Part shown: positions 1 through 8,360 of the stretch, piece by piece
How positions within the stretch are numbered: the stretch's first letter is position 1
Layout of the letters: the number at the start of each line of letters is the position of its first letter
Origin: an uncultured Alistipes sp.
GTDB lineage: Bacteria; Bacteroidota; Bacteroidia; Bacteroidales; Rikenellaceae
Assembly: GCA_900539755.1 (NCBI GenBank)
Contig: UQDC01000001.1
Location: forward strand, 124,001 to 188,000
Direction of reading: 5' to 3'
Length of the DNA: 64,000 nt
Translations under genes and position numbers: made by a program
The notes under the pieces: model-generated
Told to the model about the DNA's origin: nothing
The model's input: only the letters and a program-made list of their open reading frames with translations
The model's database searches: none

Positions 1-1871
1 TGTGCGTTTGGCAGTTGTTCGTGTAGTTTGGCGATAGCATCTTTTTTAGAGAGCAGTGAGTCTTGTGAAAGTACGTTGTACATGTAGCGCAGTTGGGTAA
101 AATCGAGCGAATCGTACAAGATCGGGGAGATGTTTGCGTGCTCGGTTGAGTCGAAGCTCATTGTTAGGGTGTACATTTTGATGGGTTTTCCGTCAGCGCG
201 CTTAAGGCGGTATTGGACGAAAATGTGTTCTTTATTCAAGATATTAGTTGAATCACTAAAAGTTTCGCCGAGCAATGTATTAAAATCATAATAGGTGACG
301 ACTCTGGAAAGCGTGCTTTTATATTGGAACACTTGGTGAAAATCTGGGCCGATATGGACATTCAGCAGACTGTCTGCCAAATGACGGTATTTTGGCAGAT
401 TCGCCGGGATCAACTTTCCGGATTTGGTGATATGCTGCCCTTTGTAATGAAAGTCTTTATCTTGGTTGATTTGCAGGCGTGTGTCGGTATTGGCAAATAG
501 TTGAATCAGCCGTTTTTTTTCTTGTCTGGATATTTGACCATATAACGACAAGCGGCTAATTTTGACTTGAGCCAATTCGTCGGGAATCTCGATTTTATCG
601 ATAAAGGTAAGGGATAGAGACGAGATAGCCGGTACTGACAATAATTCGTTGGGGAAATGTTTGACTCGAATCGAGATCTCATCCTGATTTGGATCACTGA
701 GCATTTGCTGAACCATTTTTTGATCCTGCTCTTTTTTGCGGATCATCCAGCCGATCGTGGGGGTTAGCGCAAAGGTTTCAGGGTCCTGTTCCAGGCCGAT
801 AAAACCTGCCCACAGTTCCAAAGGAATAGTCTGGGTTGCTCCGTTGGGTAATCTGATCTGATACTTCAAGTCTGTCTTTACCATTTCGTCCGGTAATTCG
901 ATACGGTCCTCTATTTGGTGCAGGTCGTTTCGGTTGCCTTCATTGTCGTAAGGGAAGAATTTGACAATCCAGCCGTCGAAATAGCGTTTGCCGTTTCCTG
1001 AACCGCATCCTATTGGGCCTGTGTCGTGAATTTTGAACATCGACCTCCAAAAGTTGCGGTCTATCTTGCCCTTGGATGTTTCGACTATCTTTTCCAGTAC
1101 AGGTACCATCTCATCGACCCACCAGCTAAGATTGTAGCGAGCCAGTTGTCGGGTTTTGTCGAGTATCTTTTGCCAGTCTTCGGGAGTTCCGAGCAGGGTA
1201 ACTTCTGGAATGCCGCATATGGCATATATGTATATATACTCAAAATAATTTTCCATTGCCTTCATAACCGTGATTTGGGAGGCAATGCGGCTGGTAGGAG
1301 TAGTGGTGGAGAAATCGGCCGTAAGCAGATCGATAATTCCGTTTTTTGTATATGCGCGCATCGAATCGGCAAATTGCGGGAATAGCTTTTCCCATGGAGC
1401 GTTGGGATCATCGATTCTGATGCGGTTGTCCATAACGACTAAGGAGATTTTTCCGCTGTGATCTACGATTTGGGATCGGAGTTCTTCGGCGTGGATATCG
1501 ACATGGGTGGCAAATCCCTGTGAGATCAGCAGCCAGATCATGTCGGGCGAAAGGACGAAGGGGTAATGTTCGGCATAGGCCCGATACATGCCTTGCAGAA
1601 AGGAGTGGGGCCCGAAATTGACCAGCTGTTTGGGTGCATCTCCCATAGCTACGATACCGAGGTCGCTCGTATCGCCCTGTTTTTCGATGTCGGAGCGGGA
1701 AAGATGCAGATGGTCGAGGATCATCTCCTCGTAAATTTGGCGAGGCGTTTGGGTGGACAGCGTTTGGGTGGGCTTGGAGAGCGCCTCAATAAAAATGCGT
1801 TGCCCCTCTTGTTGTCCGAATGTGGAGAGGGCAAGCGATGTGGCGATGACCAATAAGACAAACCGTTTCAT
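1..1871 (-). CDS. secreted DUF4419 domain protein, 3' end cut by window edge
   Basis: An uninterrupted minus-strand reading frame starts at the ATG complementary to 1869-1871 and runs off the window with 623 codons visible. Residues 1-20 form a signal peptide (MKRF, hydrophobic core, then STFGQ), so the protein is exported. Residues about 85-400 match the DUF4419 pattern as I know it: a DDPNAPWEKLFPQF segment near 155, DLLTADFSTTTPTSR near 181-195, MENYFEY and CGIPEVTLLGTPEDW near 206-233, and FWRSMFK plus FDGWIVKFFPY near 274-308. DUF4419 has no established biochemical role that I know of. The part after about residue 400 is less typical and contains a stretch spaced like leucine-rich repeats (around EISIRVKHFPNELL and VKISRLSLYG). 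It is the last visible gene on its strand and has no partner. Family call is confident; function is unknown. Confidence 0.82.
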   Translation of the reverse strand, partial: MKRFVLLVIATSLALSTFGQQEGQRIFIEALSKPTQTLSTQTPRQIYEEMILDHLHLSRSDIEKQGDTSDLGIVAMGDAPKQLVNFGPHSFLQGMYRAYAEHYPFVLSPDMIWLLISQGFATHVDIHAEELRSQIVDHSGKISLVVMDNRIRIDDPNAPWEKLFPQFADSMRAYTKNGIIDLLTADFSTTTPTSRIASQITVMKAMENYFEYIYIYAICGIPEVTLLGTPEDWQKILDKTRQLARYNLSWWVDEMVPVLEKIVETSKGKIDRNFWRSMFKIHDTGPIGCGSGNGKRYFDGWIVKFFPYDNEGNRNDLHQIEDRIELPDEMVKTDLKYQIRLPNGATQTIPLELWAGFIGLEQDPETFALTPTIGWMIRKKEQDQKMVQQMLSDPNQDEISIRVKHFPNELLSVPAISSLSLTFIDKIEIPDELAQVKISRLSLYGQISRQEKKRLIQLFANTDTRLQINQDKDFHYKGQHITKSGKLIPANLPKYRHLADSLLNVHIGPDFHQVFQYKSTLSRVVTYYDFNTLLGETFSDSTNILNKEHIFVQYRLKRADGKPIKMYTLTMSFDSTEHANISPILYDSLDFTQLRYMYNVLSQDSLLSKKDAIAKLHEQLPNA

Positions 1872-2397
1872 AATGTAGAGGCGTTATGGTAGGGTGAGTA
1901 TTGATCAATTGTTAGCGTGTCACCAGGTGAGTACTGGAATGGCACGTTGGAATCGAGTGTTTTACTTTGATTCTGCATGCCTCAGAACTGACCAGCAGTT
2001 ATTATTGGAGCGAGGGTTTGCTCTGCGGTGCAGAGTGTGTTTGTCGCTTTGGCTTGCCTCTGTTGGTTTGGCTAACGGTTTTGTTGGCTAAGGTTTGTAT
2101 TTTTTTATCGCAGCCAAGGTTTGTGCGGTTTTGCCTAATTTATCATAGGCATCTAATCGATCCCGGTCTTTGTTGGTGTTGACGGTTGTATAGAGTCCCT
2201 TATGTTGCATGATGATGGGTTGTGCTCAGAGAAAGAGTTCATTATGTCTCGAAGTTGGCGAACTGGAGATGAGTCTATCTCTCTGCTACAACATCTATCA
2301 TGCTAGTCCCCGTGCAATTGTGTTGAATGTATATTCTAGTAAAACAAGATAGAGAAATTTTGTTACAGATACAAGAAAATCAACCTGTTTGCAAAAG

Positions 2398-2428
2398 AAT
2401 AAACGCCGACATTTTGTCGGCGTTTATT
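2398..2428. terminator. strong hairpin, probable bidirectional terminator
   Basis: A 14-bp perfect stem (AATAAACGCCGACA with its complement) closes on a three-base TTT loop. T-rich tails exist on both sides. It lies about 160 bases beyond the DUF3467 stop, behind that gene's own closer terminator, so it may act as a backup or end transcripts from the other side. Confidence 0.65.
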
Positions 2429-2512
2429 TGGATTACGACAGCTGTGTGAATAGGCCGTATGTATGATACGGTTTGGCCTATGGTATATTCACATAACCGA
2501 TGTATGGAACAT

Positions 2513-2551
2513 AAAAACCACTGCCTATACTACATGCTTGTAGCGGCAGTG
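2513..2551 (-). terminator. Rho-independent terminator of the DUF3467 gene
   Basis: On the minus strand a CACTGCC/GGCAGTG outer stem with an inner CTACA/TGTAG stem is followed directly by TTTTT (2513-2517). It begins 34 bases after the DUF3467 stop codon, the expected place for that gene's terminator. Confidence 0.75.
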
Positions 2552-2585
2552 CATTGATGTTGCGGATCAGAATAGCAGAGGCGTA

Positions 2586-2909
2586 TTATGCTTCACCTTT
2601 GTTGCAAAAACCCATTGGCATGGCGTTTTCTTCAGCTGCCGTAGGTTTGAGGGCGATCAATCCGTTGGTTGATTCGTATTTGGCGATATTGTCCTGCAAA
2701 GAAAGCAGTAATCGTTTGGCGTGCTCGGGAGTCAGAATGATTCGGCTGCGAATTTTGGGTTTGGCGAGCCCGGGCAGTATGGTGGCGAAATCCACAATAA
2801 ATTCGGAAGTGGAATGCGAAATGATGGCCAAGTTTGAGTAGATGCCGTCAGCAATTTCACTATCCAATTCAAGGTCCAATTCGGGGGCCTTTCCGGTTGG
2901 TTGTGTCAT
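2586..2909 (-). CDS. DUF3467 domain protein
   Basis: A 107-residue soluble protein without signal peptide or membrane segment. It matches the DUF3467 family (family knowledge): acidic N-terminus (ELDLELDSEIADGIYSN), the core IISHSTSEFIVDFATILPG, then KIRSRIILTPEHAKRLLLSLQDNIAKYE. These proteins are small, widespread in Bacteroidetes and some other phyla, and uncharacterised; the core fold is expected to be compact alpha/beta. The C-terminal tail ending in FCNKGEA is variable in the family. The gene stands alone with its own -7 box at 2945-2952 and terminator at 2513-2551, so it is a monocistronic unit. Start at the ATG complementary to 2907-2909 fits the promoter position. Family certain, function unknown. 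Confidence 0.85.
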   Translation of the reverse strand: MTQPTGKAPELDLELDSEIADGIYSNLAIISHSTSEFIVDFATILPGLAKPKIRSRIILTPEHAKRLLLSLQDNIAKYESTNGLIALKPTAAEENAMPMGFCNKGEA

Positions 2910-2944
2910 AGTTCGCTCGTTTTAAGTATGTTCTTCATTCACCG

Positions 2945-2952
2945 CAAAAATA
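2945..2952 (-). promoter_or_regulatory. candidate -7 box (TATTTTTG) for DUF3467
   Basis: The minus strand reads TATTTTTG, a full match to the Bacteroidetes TAnnTTTG element, 36 bases upstream of the DUF3467 ATG. No clear TTTG -33 element sits at the usual spacing, so confidence is moderate. Confidence 0.45.
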
Positions 2953-3496
2953 TGGTTTTGGGACAATGTTGTTCACCTGCAATCAAGAAAATGTTGTGAA
3001 TTTATTAACAATATTTTTATTGATTGAGATAAGTGATTGATATATAGAGATGTAATGGTGTATAAGATGAATTGAAATTGTGGAATATTGCAGGGTAATC
3101 TTGGAGAATCTGTTTTCCAGAGGTCGATTTCAATATTAAAAAGAGTCTTTGAATAGTAAGTTTCTGCGGAGTTGTGGTTGTTGATTTGTGGCTCTGAGCC
3201 TGTATTTATTCGATTTGTTCGTTTGATTTATGTGTTATGTATATGAGCCGTCGAAGCTTTTGAGCAAGCTCCTCTTTTGTACATAACGATCAATTGAGCC
3301 GCGCAACCGCACTTATATAATGTCAGTAGATAGTGTAATCGTTGATTCGAGGCAGGGATCCGTTAAGAGAAATTGTTGCCCGTTTCGCTGTTGCTGATCT
3401 GGCTGGTACGAACAAATACATTGACCATTCAAGGTTGGCAAGGCCAATAAAAAGTCAGTAATCAATAATGAGGTTGCCAATAACACTTTGTGAAAC
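2953..3496. other. AT-rich gene-free stretch
   Basis: Lies between the DUF3467 promoter and the 3' end of yraN. Short frames on both strands lack motifs and look like chance or antisense readings. No clear hairpin with a T-tail was seen after yraN. Nothing supportable is encoded here. Confidence 0.5.
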
Positions 3497-3886
3497 CTAC
3501 CAACGTGGGGCGATTGCGTCGGGCAGATAACGTAGCGTATGGGTCCCATCCGGATTGAATTCGACGGTGATCAGGTCGAACTGTACCTCCATGTCGAGCT
3601 GGAATGTGGCAATGTAAGCACGTGCAGCTGCACAGAGTGAACGGAATTTGGCTGGAGTCAACGCCTCTTCGGGAGTGGTCAGTCCTCCGACAGAGCGACT
3701 TTTGACCTCGACAAAGTGCAGGATGCCCGCTTTGCGGGCAACCAGGTCGAGTTCGTGATGGTTGCTGCGCCAATTATGGTGCAACAGGTCGAAACCAGCA
3801 TCTAGCAGGTAGTTGGCAGCCAATCGCTCGCCTTCGGCTCCGAGGTTTAAAGCCTCAAGCCGCTCCTCTTTCCCGCGAGCCCTCAT
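3497..3886 (-). CDS. yraN: YraN family (UPF0102) endonuclease-like protein
   Basis: A 129-residue protein of the UPF0102/YraN family. Visible hallmarks are the N-terminal LGAEGERLAANYLLDAGF helix, NWRSNHHELDLVARK, and ILHFVEVKSRS, which together give the E...D...ExK arrangement of the restriction-endonuclease-like fold. Family members are predicted nucleases with no firmly assigned pathway. The start codon (complement of 3884-3886) lies only 5 bases after the pepE stop, so it is probably co-transcribed with pepE. Length is close to the 115-130 residues usual for the family. Alternative readings of this DNA in other frames lack motifs and are rejected. Confidence 0.88.
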   Translation of the reverse strand: MRARGKEERLEALNLGAEGERLAANYLLDAGFDLLHHNWRSNHHELDLVARKAGILHFVEVKSRSVGGLTTPEEALTPAKFRSLCAAARAYIATFQLDMEVQFDLITVEFNPDGTHTLRYLPDAIAPRW

Positions 3887-3891
3887 GACGA

Positions 3892-4614
3892 TTATTTTGA
3901 CTGTGGCTTGGTCAATAGGAATTGCAAATCATCACCAGCGGTGACCTCACGTGCCTCTTCGCCGTAGTGGAAGATGCGCATGGAGCGTGGACCGATCAGC
4001 GAAAGTTTGCCTGCCTCGTATCGGAGAATGCACCCCTCCCGCAGACCTGCCACATATACATTGGGATTGAGAACGATATATTCGGCGATACGTTGCTCGC
4101 GTGTCTCTCCGGCATGTCCTTCGGGGTGGGCATCCAGATAGTGTGGGTTGATTTGGAAGGGGATCAGTCCGATGGCCCGGAACGATTCAGGCTGAATAAT
4201 CGGCATGTCGTTGGTGGTACCGATGGTGGGGCAGGCCATGTTGCTGCCGGCACTCCAACCTGCGTACGGGATATGATCCTCGATGACCCGTTGGCGGATT
4301 GCCTCAATGAGTCCCTGTTGTTGCATCATCTGTGCCAGTCGGAAGGTGTTGCCACCGCCTACGACGATACCCTGAGCAGAACGAATTGCGGCTACAGGAT
4401 CTTTTTCGCGGTGCACCGAACGTACGCGAATACCCAATTCTGCAAAACGTGCCTGCACTTTTTCTTCATAGGCATCGAACGAGAAGGTTACAGCCGCGTA
4501 GGGAACGAATACCACTTCATCGATTCCACGAAAAAAGTCACCCAGCTGAGCTTTGGGATATTCCAGATATGCCTCGCCGGCATTGGTCGAATTGCTGATC
4601 AACAGGAGTTTCAT
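3892..4614 (-). CDS. pepE: peptidase E (alpha-aspartyl dipeptidase, S51)
   Basis: A 240-residue cytoplasmic dipeptidase of family S51, which cleaves dipeptides with N-terminal aspartate. The nucleophile lies in GWSAGSN (Ser121), with Asp136 in TTNDMP and His158 in NPHYLD, matching the Ser120/Asp135/His157 triad known for the E. coli enzyme. VVGGGNTFRL (84-93) is the family's glycine-rich loop, and the N-terminus KLLLISNSTNAGE fits as well. The length is about ten residues longer than the E. coli protein through a C-terminal tail. It is first in a two-gene unit with yraN, and the upstream 294 bases carry no other gene. Role: peptide turnover for amino-acid recycling. Confidence 0.93.
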   Translation of the reverse strand: MKLLLISNSTNAGEAYLEYPKAQLGDFFRGIDEVVFVPYAAVTFSFDAYEEKVQARFAELGIRVRSVHREKDPVAAIRSAQGIVVGGGNTFRLAQMMQQQGLIEAIRQRVIEDHIPYAGWSAGSNMACPTIGTTNDMPIIQPESFRAIGLIPFQINPHYLDAHPEGHAGETREQRIAEYIVLNPNVYVAGLREGCILRYEAGKLSLIGPRSMRIFHYGEEAREVTAGDDLQFLLTKPQSK

Positions 4615-4908
4615 TGTCTGAAGGTATTGATAAATGAAAGTATCTATGAGTTATTGAGGGCTCCTACATTATTTTTACATAAGGGTAATGGCATCCGAAA
4701 CAGCTTAATAAAAAACAAATTTGTGAGTTGTGTTTTTGTGTTGTTTTCGTCACCGTTTTGTTTTTTTGCCTTTTGTTGGTTTGGCGTCTTACCTCAGGCG
4801 CATTTAAGGATTTTTATTAACTACCAACAATTACAGTATTTGATCGGACCTTATATACAGGGTGTCACACAAGCGAAGGCAGGGAATCGCATTGAGGAAA
4901 GTGGTCCA

Positions 4909-5478
4909 TTAAAATTTGGTCAATTCAGTTTCGATCACTTTCGGGTAGTATTCGTATTCGAGTGCGTGCACTTTGGCTGCGACATCCTCTGCAGTATCAG
5001 TTGGCAGCACGGGAACTTTATATTGTGCAATAATATCTCCACTGTCGTACTGTCCGTTGAGGTGGTGGATGGTGATACCCGATTCGCAATCACCAGCAGC
5101 CACTACAGCTTCATGTACACGGTTGCCATACATGCCTTTGCCACCATATTTGGGCAGCAGCGACGGGTGAATATTGATGATTCGTCCGGGGTATGCTTGG
5201 ATCAGATAATCCGGGACAAGCATCAGGAATCCTGCCAGCACAATATAGTCGATCTTTTCGGCTTGGAGCAGGTATAGGATCTTTTCGGAGTTAAGGAAGG
5301 TATCGCGGTCAAAAACAACGCTTTTGACTCCGAGTCGGTCGGCACGATCCAATACGCCGGCACCGATGCGGTTTGACAAAATGAGTTTAACGGTGCCGTT
5401 CGAATTGTTTGAAAAGTAATGAATTAGGTTTTCGGCGTTTGTTCCCGATCCAGAAGCAAAAACAGCTATATTCTTCAT
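4909..5478 (-). CDS. purN: phosphoribosylglycinamide formyltransferase (GART)
   Basis: A 189-residue enzyme that transfers a formyl group from 10-formyltetrahydrofolate to GAR, the third step of purine synthesis. The N-terminal ASGSGTNAENL (8-18) binds the phosphate of the substrate. INIHPSLLPKYGGKG carries the catalytic Asn102 and His104, and the DSGDII segment supplies the conserved Asp near 145. Length is typical of the short bacterial form. The gene diverges from acpP across 152 bases. A promoter with TACATTTG at 5538-5545 and TTTG at 5567-5570, spaced 21 bases, sits 59 bases upstream of its ATG. No purine riboswitch was seen in the short leader. Confidence 0.95.
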   Translation of the reverse strand: MKNIAVFASGSGTNAENLIHYFSNNSNGTVKLILSNRIGAGVLDRADRLGVKSVVFDRDTFLNSEKILYLLQAEKIDYIVLAGFLMLVPDYLIQAYPGRIINIHPSLLPKYGGKGMYGNRVHEAVVAAGDCESGITIHHLNGQYDSGDIIAQYKVPVLPTDTAEDVAAKVHALEYEYYPKVIETELTKF

Positions 5479-5537
5479 AATTAGATTGTTGCGTTTTGTG
5501 TAAGGCCGAGCGATAGTAAAAAAATCGTTTCGGGTAT

Positions 5538-5570
5538 CAAATGTAAGGGAAAAAGTGTTACTTTTGCAAA
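5538..5570 (-). promoter_or_regulatory. promoter of purN (TTTG-21-TACATTTG)
   Basis: On the minus strand TTTG (5567-5570) is followed after 21 bases by TACATTTG (5538-5545), a full match to the -33/-7 pattern of Bacteroidetes primary-sigma promoters. Its -33 part directly abuts the -7 box of the divergent acpP promoter. Confidence 0.6.
5559..5566 (+). promoter_or_regulatory. candidate -7 box (TACTTTTG) for acpP-fabF-rnc
   Basis: TACTTTTG matches TAnnTTTG and lies 64 bases before the acpP ATG. No exact TTTG is found at ideal spacing upstream. It interleaves with the purN promoter, so the two polymerase sites cannot be occupied together. Confidence 0.5.
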
Positions 5571-5630
5571 AAATTGGCTTTGAGTTACGAAGTTATTTTG
5601 GAATAATGTTAAACCTAAATCATTAGTATC

Positions 5631-5867
5631 ATGTCAGACATTTCTTCAAAAGTAGTGGACATTATCGTGGATAAGCTGGGTGTTGACGCAGCTGAGGTTG
5701 TTCCTACCGCAAGCTTCACCAACGATCTGGGTGCAGATTCACTGGACACTGTAGAGTTGATCATGGAATTCGAGAAAGAATTTGAGATTTCAATTCCTGA
5801 CGAAGACGCAGAGAAGATTACCACTGTAGGTGACGCTATCACTTACATTTCTGCAAAGAAGAACTAA
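5631..5867 (+). CDS. acpP: acyl carrier protein
   Basis: A 78-residue acidic protein that carries growing acyl chains on a 4'-phosphopantetheine arm. The attachment site is Ser37 in GADSLDTVEL; the four-helix pattern (SSKVVDIIVDKLGV, SLDTVELIMEFEKEF, EDAEKITTVGDAITYI) is standard for the family. It is followed 55 bases later by fabF and then rnc, a classical fatty-acid gene order. The start is preceded by an A-rich stretch rather than a Shine-Dalgarno site, normal for this phylum. Confidence 0.97.
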   Translation: MSDISSKVVDIIVDKLGVDAAEVVPTASFTNDLGADSLDTVELIMEFEKEFEISIPDEDAEKITTVGDAITYISAKKN

Positions 5868-5922
5868 TAAAAGGCCTTGACAGAGTCGGGCGAATTTTTG
5901 TTTAACAAACGAGATTTCATTT

Positions 5923-7173
5923 ATGAAACAACGGAGAGTAGTAGTAACCGGAATAGGTACCCTGAACCCACTGGGAAACAACATCGAGGAGTATTTCACC
6001 AATCTTGCCAACGGTGTTAGCGGAGCGGGCCCCATCACACATTTCGATGCTTCTAACTTCAAGACAAAATTTGCCTGCGAACTCAAAGGCTATGATCCCA
6101 GTAACTTTTTTGATCGTAAGGAGGTCCGCAAATACGACCTCTACACGCAGTATGCCCTTATTGCTGCTGATCAGGCAGTGAAGGACTCAGGACTCGATCT
6201 TGAGCAGGTCAATAAGGATATGATCGGAGTTATCTGGGCTTCGGGTATAGGTGGATTGGAGACATTCTACCAAGAGGTAAAGAGCTATGTCGAGGGCGGT
6301 TTCGTGCCTCGATATAGCCCTTTCTTCATTCCGAAGATGATTGCGGATATGGGTGCCGGTCAGATTTCAATGAAATACGGTTTCCGTGGTCCGAACTATT
6401 GTACTGTATCGGCATGTGCATCGTCCAATCATGCGATTATTGATGCATTGACCTATATTCGTTTGGGTCGTGCCGATATGATTCTTACCGGCGGTTCTGA
6501 AGCTGCCATTAACCCTCCCGGAGTAGGCGGATTTAACTCGATGCAGGCCCTTTCGACCCGCAACGATGATTATCAGCATGCTTCTCGTCCGTTCGATGTA
6601 GATCGTGACGGTTTTGTGATCGGTGAGGGTGCAGGTGCGCTGATGCTTGAGGAGTATGAGCACGCCAAGGCTCGTGGAGCCAAGATTTATGCTGAAGTGG
6701 CTGGTGGCGGTATGAGTGCCGATGCTTACCACTTGACTGCGCCACATCCGGAAGGAATCGGTGCACGCAAAGCAATGCTCGATGCTATTAACGATGCCGG
6801 CCTGAAACCGGAAGATATCGATTTGGTCAATGCTCACGGTACTTCGACACCTGTGGGTGACTTGGCTGAATTGAACGGTATCATAGCGACATTTGGAGAA
6901 CATGCTTACAAGATGAACATCAACTCGACCAAGTCTATGACCGGACACTTGTTGGGTGCAGCAGGTGCAATCGAGGCATTGGCATGTATCATGTCGTTGA
7001 CTGAGGGTATCGTAGCACCGACCATCAACAATGAGAACCTGGATCCGAAAGTTGATCCGAAACTCAACTTGACCTTGAACGTGGCACAAAAACGCGATGT
7101 GAAATGTGCGTTGAGTAACACGTTTGGTTTCGGTGGCCACAACTCGACTGTAATCCTTAAAAAGGTTGAGTAA
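5923..7173 (+). CDS. fabF: beta-ketoacyl-ACP synthase II
   Basis: A 416-residue condensing enzyme that elongates acyl-ACP with malonyl-ACP. The active-site cysteine is Cys165 in TVSACASSNH, and the two catalytic histidines are His305 (NAHGTSTPVGD) and His342 (SMTGHLLGAAG), with Lys337 between them. This Cys-His-His pattern and the GFGGHN motif near the C-terminus identify KAS I/II, and the position right after acpP favours FabF. N-terminal VVVTGIGTLNPLG is typical. The stop codon is three bases before the rnc start, so the genes are probably translationally coupled. Confidence 0.96.
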   Translation: MKQRRVVVTGIGTLNPLGNNIEEYFTNLANGVSGAGPITHFDASNFKTKFACELKGYDPSNFFDRKEVRKYDLYTQYALIAADQAVKDSGLDLEQVNKDMIGVIWASGIGGLETFYQEVKSYVEGGFVPRYSPFFIPKMIADMGAGQISMKYGFRGPNYCTVSACASSNHAIIDALTYIRLGRADMILTGGSEAAINPPGVGGFNSMQALSTRNDDYQHASRPFDVDRDGFVIGEGAGALMLEEYEHAKARGAKIYAEVAGGGMSADAYHLTAPHPEGIGARKAMLDAINDAGLKPEDIDLVNAHGTSTPVGDLAELNGIIATFGEHAYKMNINSTKSMTGHLLGAAGAIEALACIMSLTEGIVAPTINNENLDPKVDPKLNLTLNVAQKRDVKCALSNTFGFGGHNSTVILKKVE

Positions 7174-7176
7174 CAC

Positions 7177-7950
7177 GTGGCGGGTTCGATACTGCTTGCT
7201 CTGAAGCTCCGTTGGAGTCGAGACAGGGAGTATTATAAAATTGTGAAAGATCTTTTCGGCATTTTGCCGAACAACATAGAACTATACAAGCTGGCCTTAA
7301 TTCACAGGTCAGCTTCGTTGTTTTTGGAGGATGGCACACCCATTAACAACGAACGTCTTGAATTTCTGGGAGATGCTGTGATCGAGGCGATTGTTTCCGA
7401 TTATCTTTTCATTGAATTTCCAGAGCATGATGAGGGTTTTTTGACCCAGCTGCGTTCCCGAATTGTCAGTCGCAGTACTTTGAATGCGTTGGGCATTCGT
7501 TTGGGTTTGGATAAGCACATCATTGTACAGGGAGGTGGAAATTTTGCTCAGAAACACCTGTATGGCGATGCTTTGGAGGCGATGATGGGAGCCATTTATT
7601 TGGATAAAGGGTATGATTTTGCCAATCGTCTATTTATCAATGATATATTGCGCAAGTATATCAATCTTGGAAGCATGACCCATACTGAGACCGATTTCAA
7701 GAGTCGGTTGATCGAATGGGGACAGAAGTGTAAACGCCAGGTGGCTTTTCATACGGTCAATGGTTCTGATTTTACGTCACAGCATCCTACGTTCCGTTCC
7801 GTGGTTACGTTGGATGGGCAGGAGATTGGTGCAGGAGAGGGTGGATCGAAAAAGGAGGCAGAACAGATGGCTGCCATGCATGCTACTGAAACGCTGCGCC
7901 AGGCCACGCCCGATGGCCCTTTGGGAACAATTGACGTAAACACCTTGTAA
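7177..7950 (+). CDS. rnc: ribonuclease III
   Basis: A 257-residue double-strand-specific endoribonuclease that processes rRNA and structured mRNA. The family signature NNERLEFLGDAVIEA lies at 57-71, GDALEAMMGAIYLD (130-143) carries the second metal-binding acidic cluster, and a double-stranded RNA binding domain spans about 177-242 (FKSRLIEWGQK to GGSKKEAEQMAAMHA). The start is a GTG three bases after fabF; no upstream in-frame alternative exists because the fabF stop intervenes. A tail of about 15 residues follows the RNA-binding domain. Order acpP-fabF-rnc is conserved in many bacteria. Confidence 0.96.
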   Translation: MAGSILLALKLRWSRDREYYKIVKDLFGILPNNIELYKLALIHRSASLFLEDGTPINNERLEFLGDAVIEAIVSDYLFIEFPEHDEGFLTQLRSRIVSRSTLNALGIRLGLDKHIIVQGGGNFAQKHLYGDALEAMMGAIYLDKGYDFANRLFINDILRKYINLGSMTHTETDFKSRLIEWGQKCKRQVAFHTVNGSDFTSQHPTFRSVVTLDGQEIGAGEGGSKKEAEQMAAMHATETLRQATPDGPLGTIDVNTL

Positions 7951-8360
7951 AGGGTAGTGAACACGAATCTCAACCGTTGATTTGTTGGAGGGTTGAGGAA
8001 GACCGTTTTTGATGCGCTGTTCTCTTGTGCAGAAGATACACGACCTTGATATAGCCTGCTTTTCGTACATTTATTGACCTCATTTTTTTTTTATTCTATT
8101 TTCCTCTTCCAATCCTCCCTCTTTCTCGTCTCCTTATCAACGTCTATAGTTTTATCTCATCTTCGCTTTTTCCCTTGTAAAAGTGCTGTGCTCCGCAATC
8201 CTATGCGGAGTATCTGTTTGGTCTTGTTCAGGGGCTGCGGAGTGTTGGTCACGTGGTGGAAGGTTTCTTTTAAAATTGTTGTGCATTGGCAGGAAAATGG
8301 TTATCTTGTAAAGACTGAATATGCAATGATAGTGTCCAAATAGATTATTAAAATCTGAGT
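7951..8360. other. gene-free stretch between rnc and radC with small hairpins
   Basis: No gene is supportable here. CTCAACC (7969-7975) can pair with GGTTGAG (7991-7997) and is followed by a short T-run, a weak candidate rnc terminator. A perfect CTCCGCA/TGCGGAG hairpin occupies 8191-8210 without a T-tail. A pyrimidine-rich tract lies at about 8080-8175. The unexplained middle part is noted as a possible leader or small RNA, without further support. Confidence 0.45.

Larger units (their letters stand above)
1872..2585. other. gene-free stretch with several inverted repeats
   Basis: No convincing gene was found between the DUF4419 start and the DUF3467 stop; the short plus-strand frames here have no recognisable motifs. 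The stretch holds a small perfect hairpin at 2021-2035 (CTCTGC/GCAGAG), a strong 14-bp hairpin at 2398-2428, an imperfect palindrome at about 2444-2494 and the DUF3467 terminator at 2513-2551. No TAnnTTTG box pointing at DUF4419 was recognised. Confidence 0.6.

Noticed and set aside
3922..5277. 451-codon open frame on the plus strand
   Set aside because: Antisense to pepE and purN, which both have complete catalytic motifs; the translation has no motif and is cysteine and phenylalanine rich as expected for a shadow frame.
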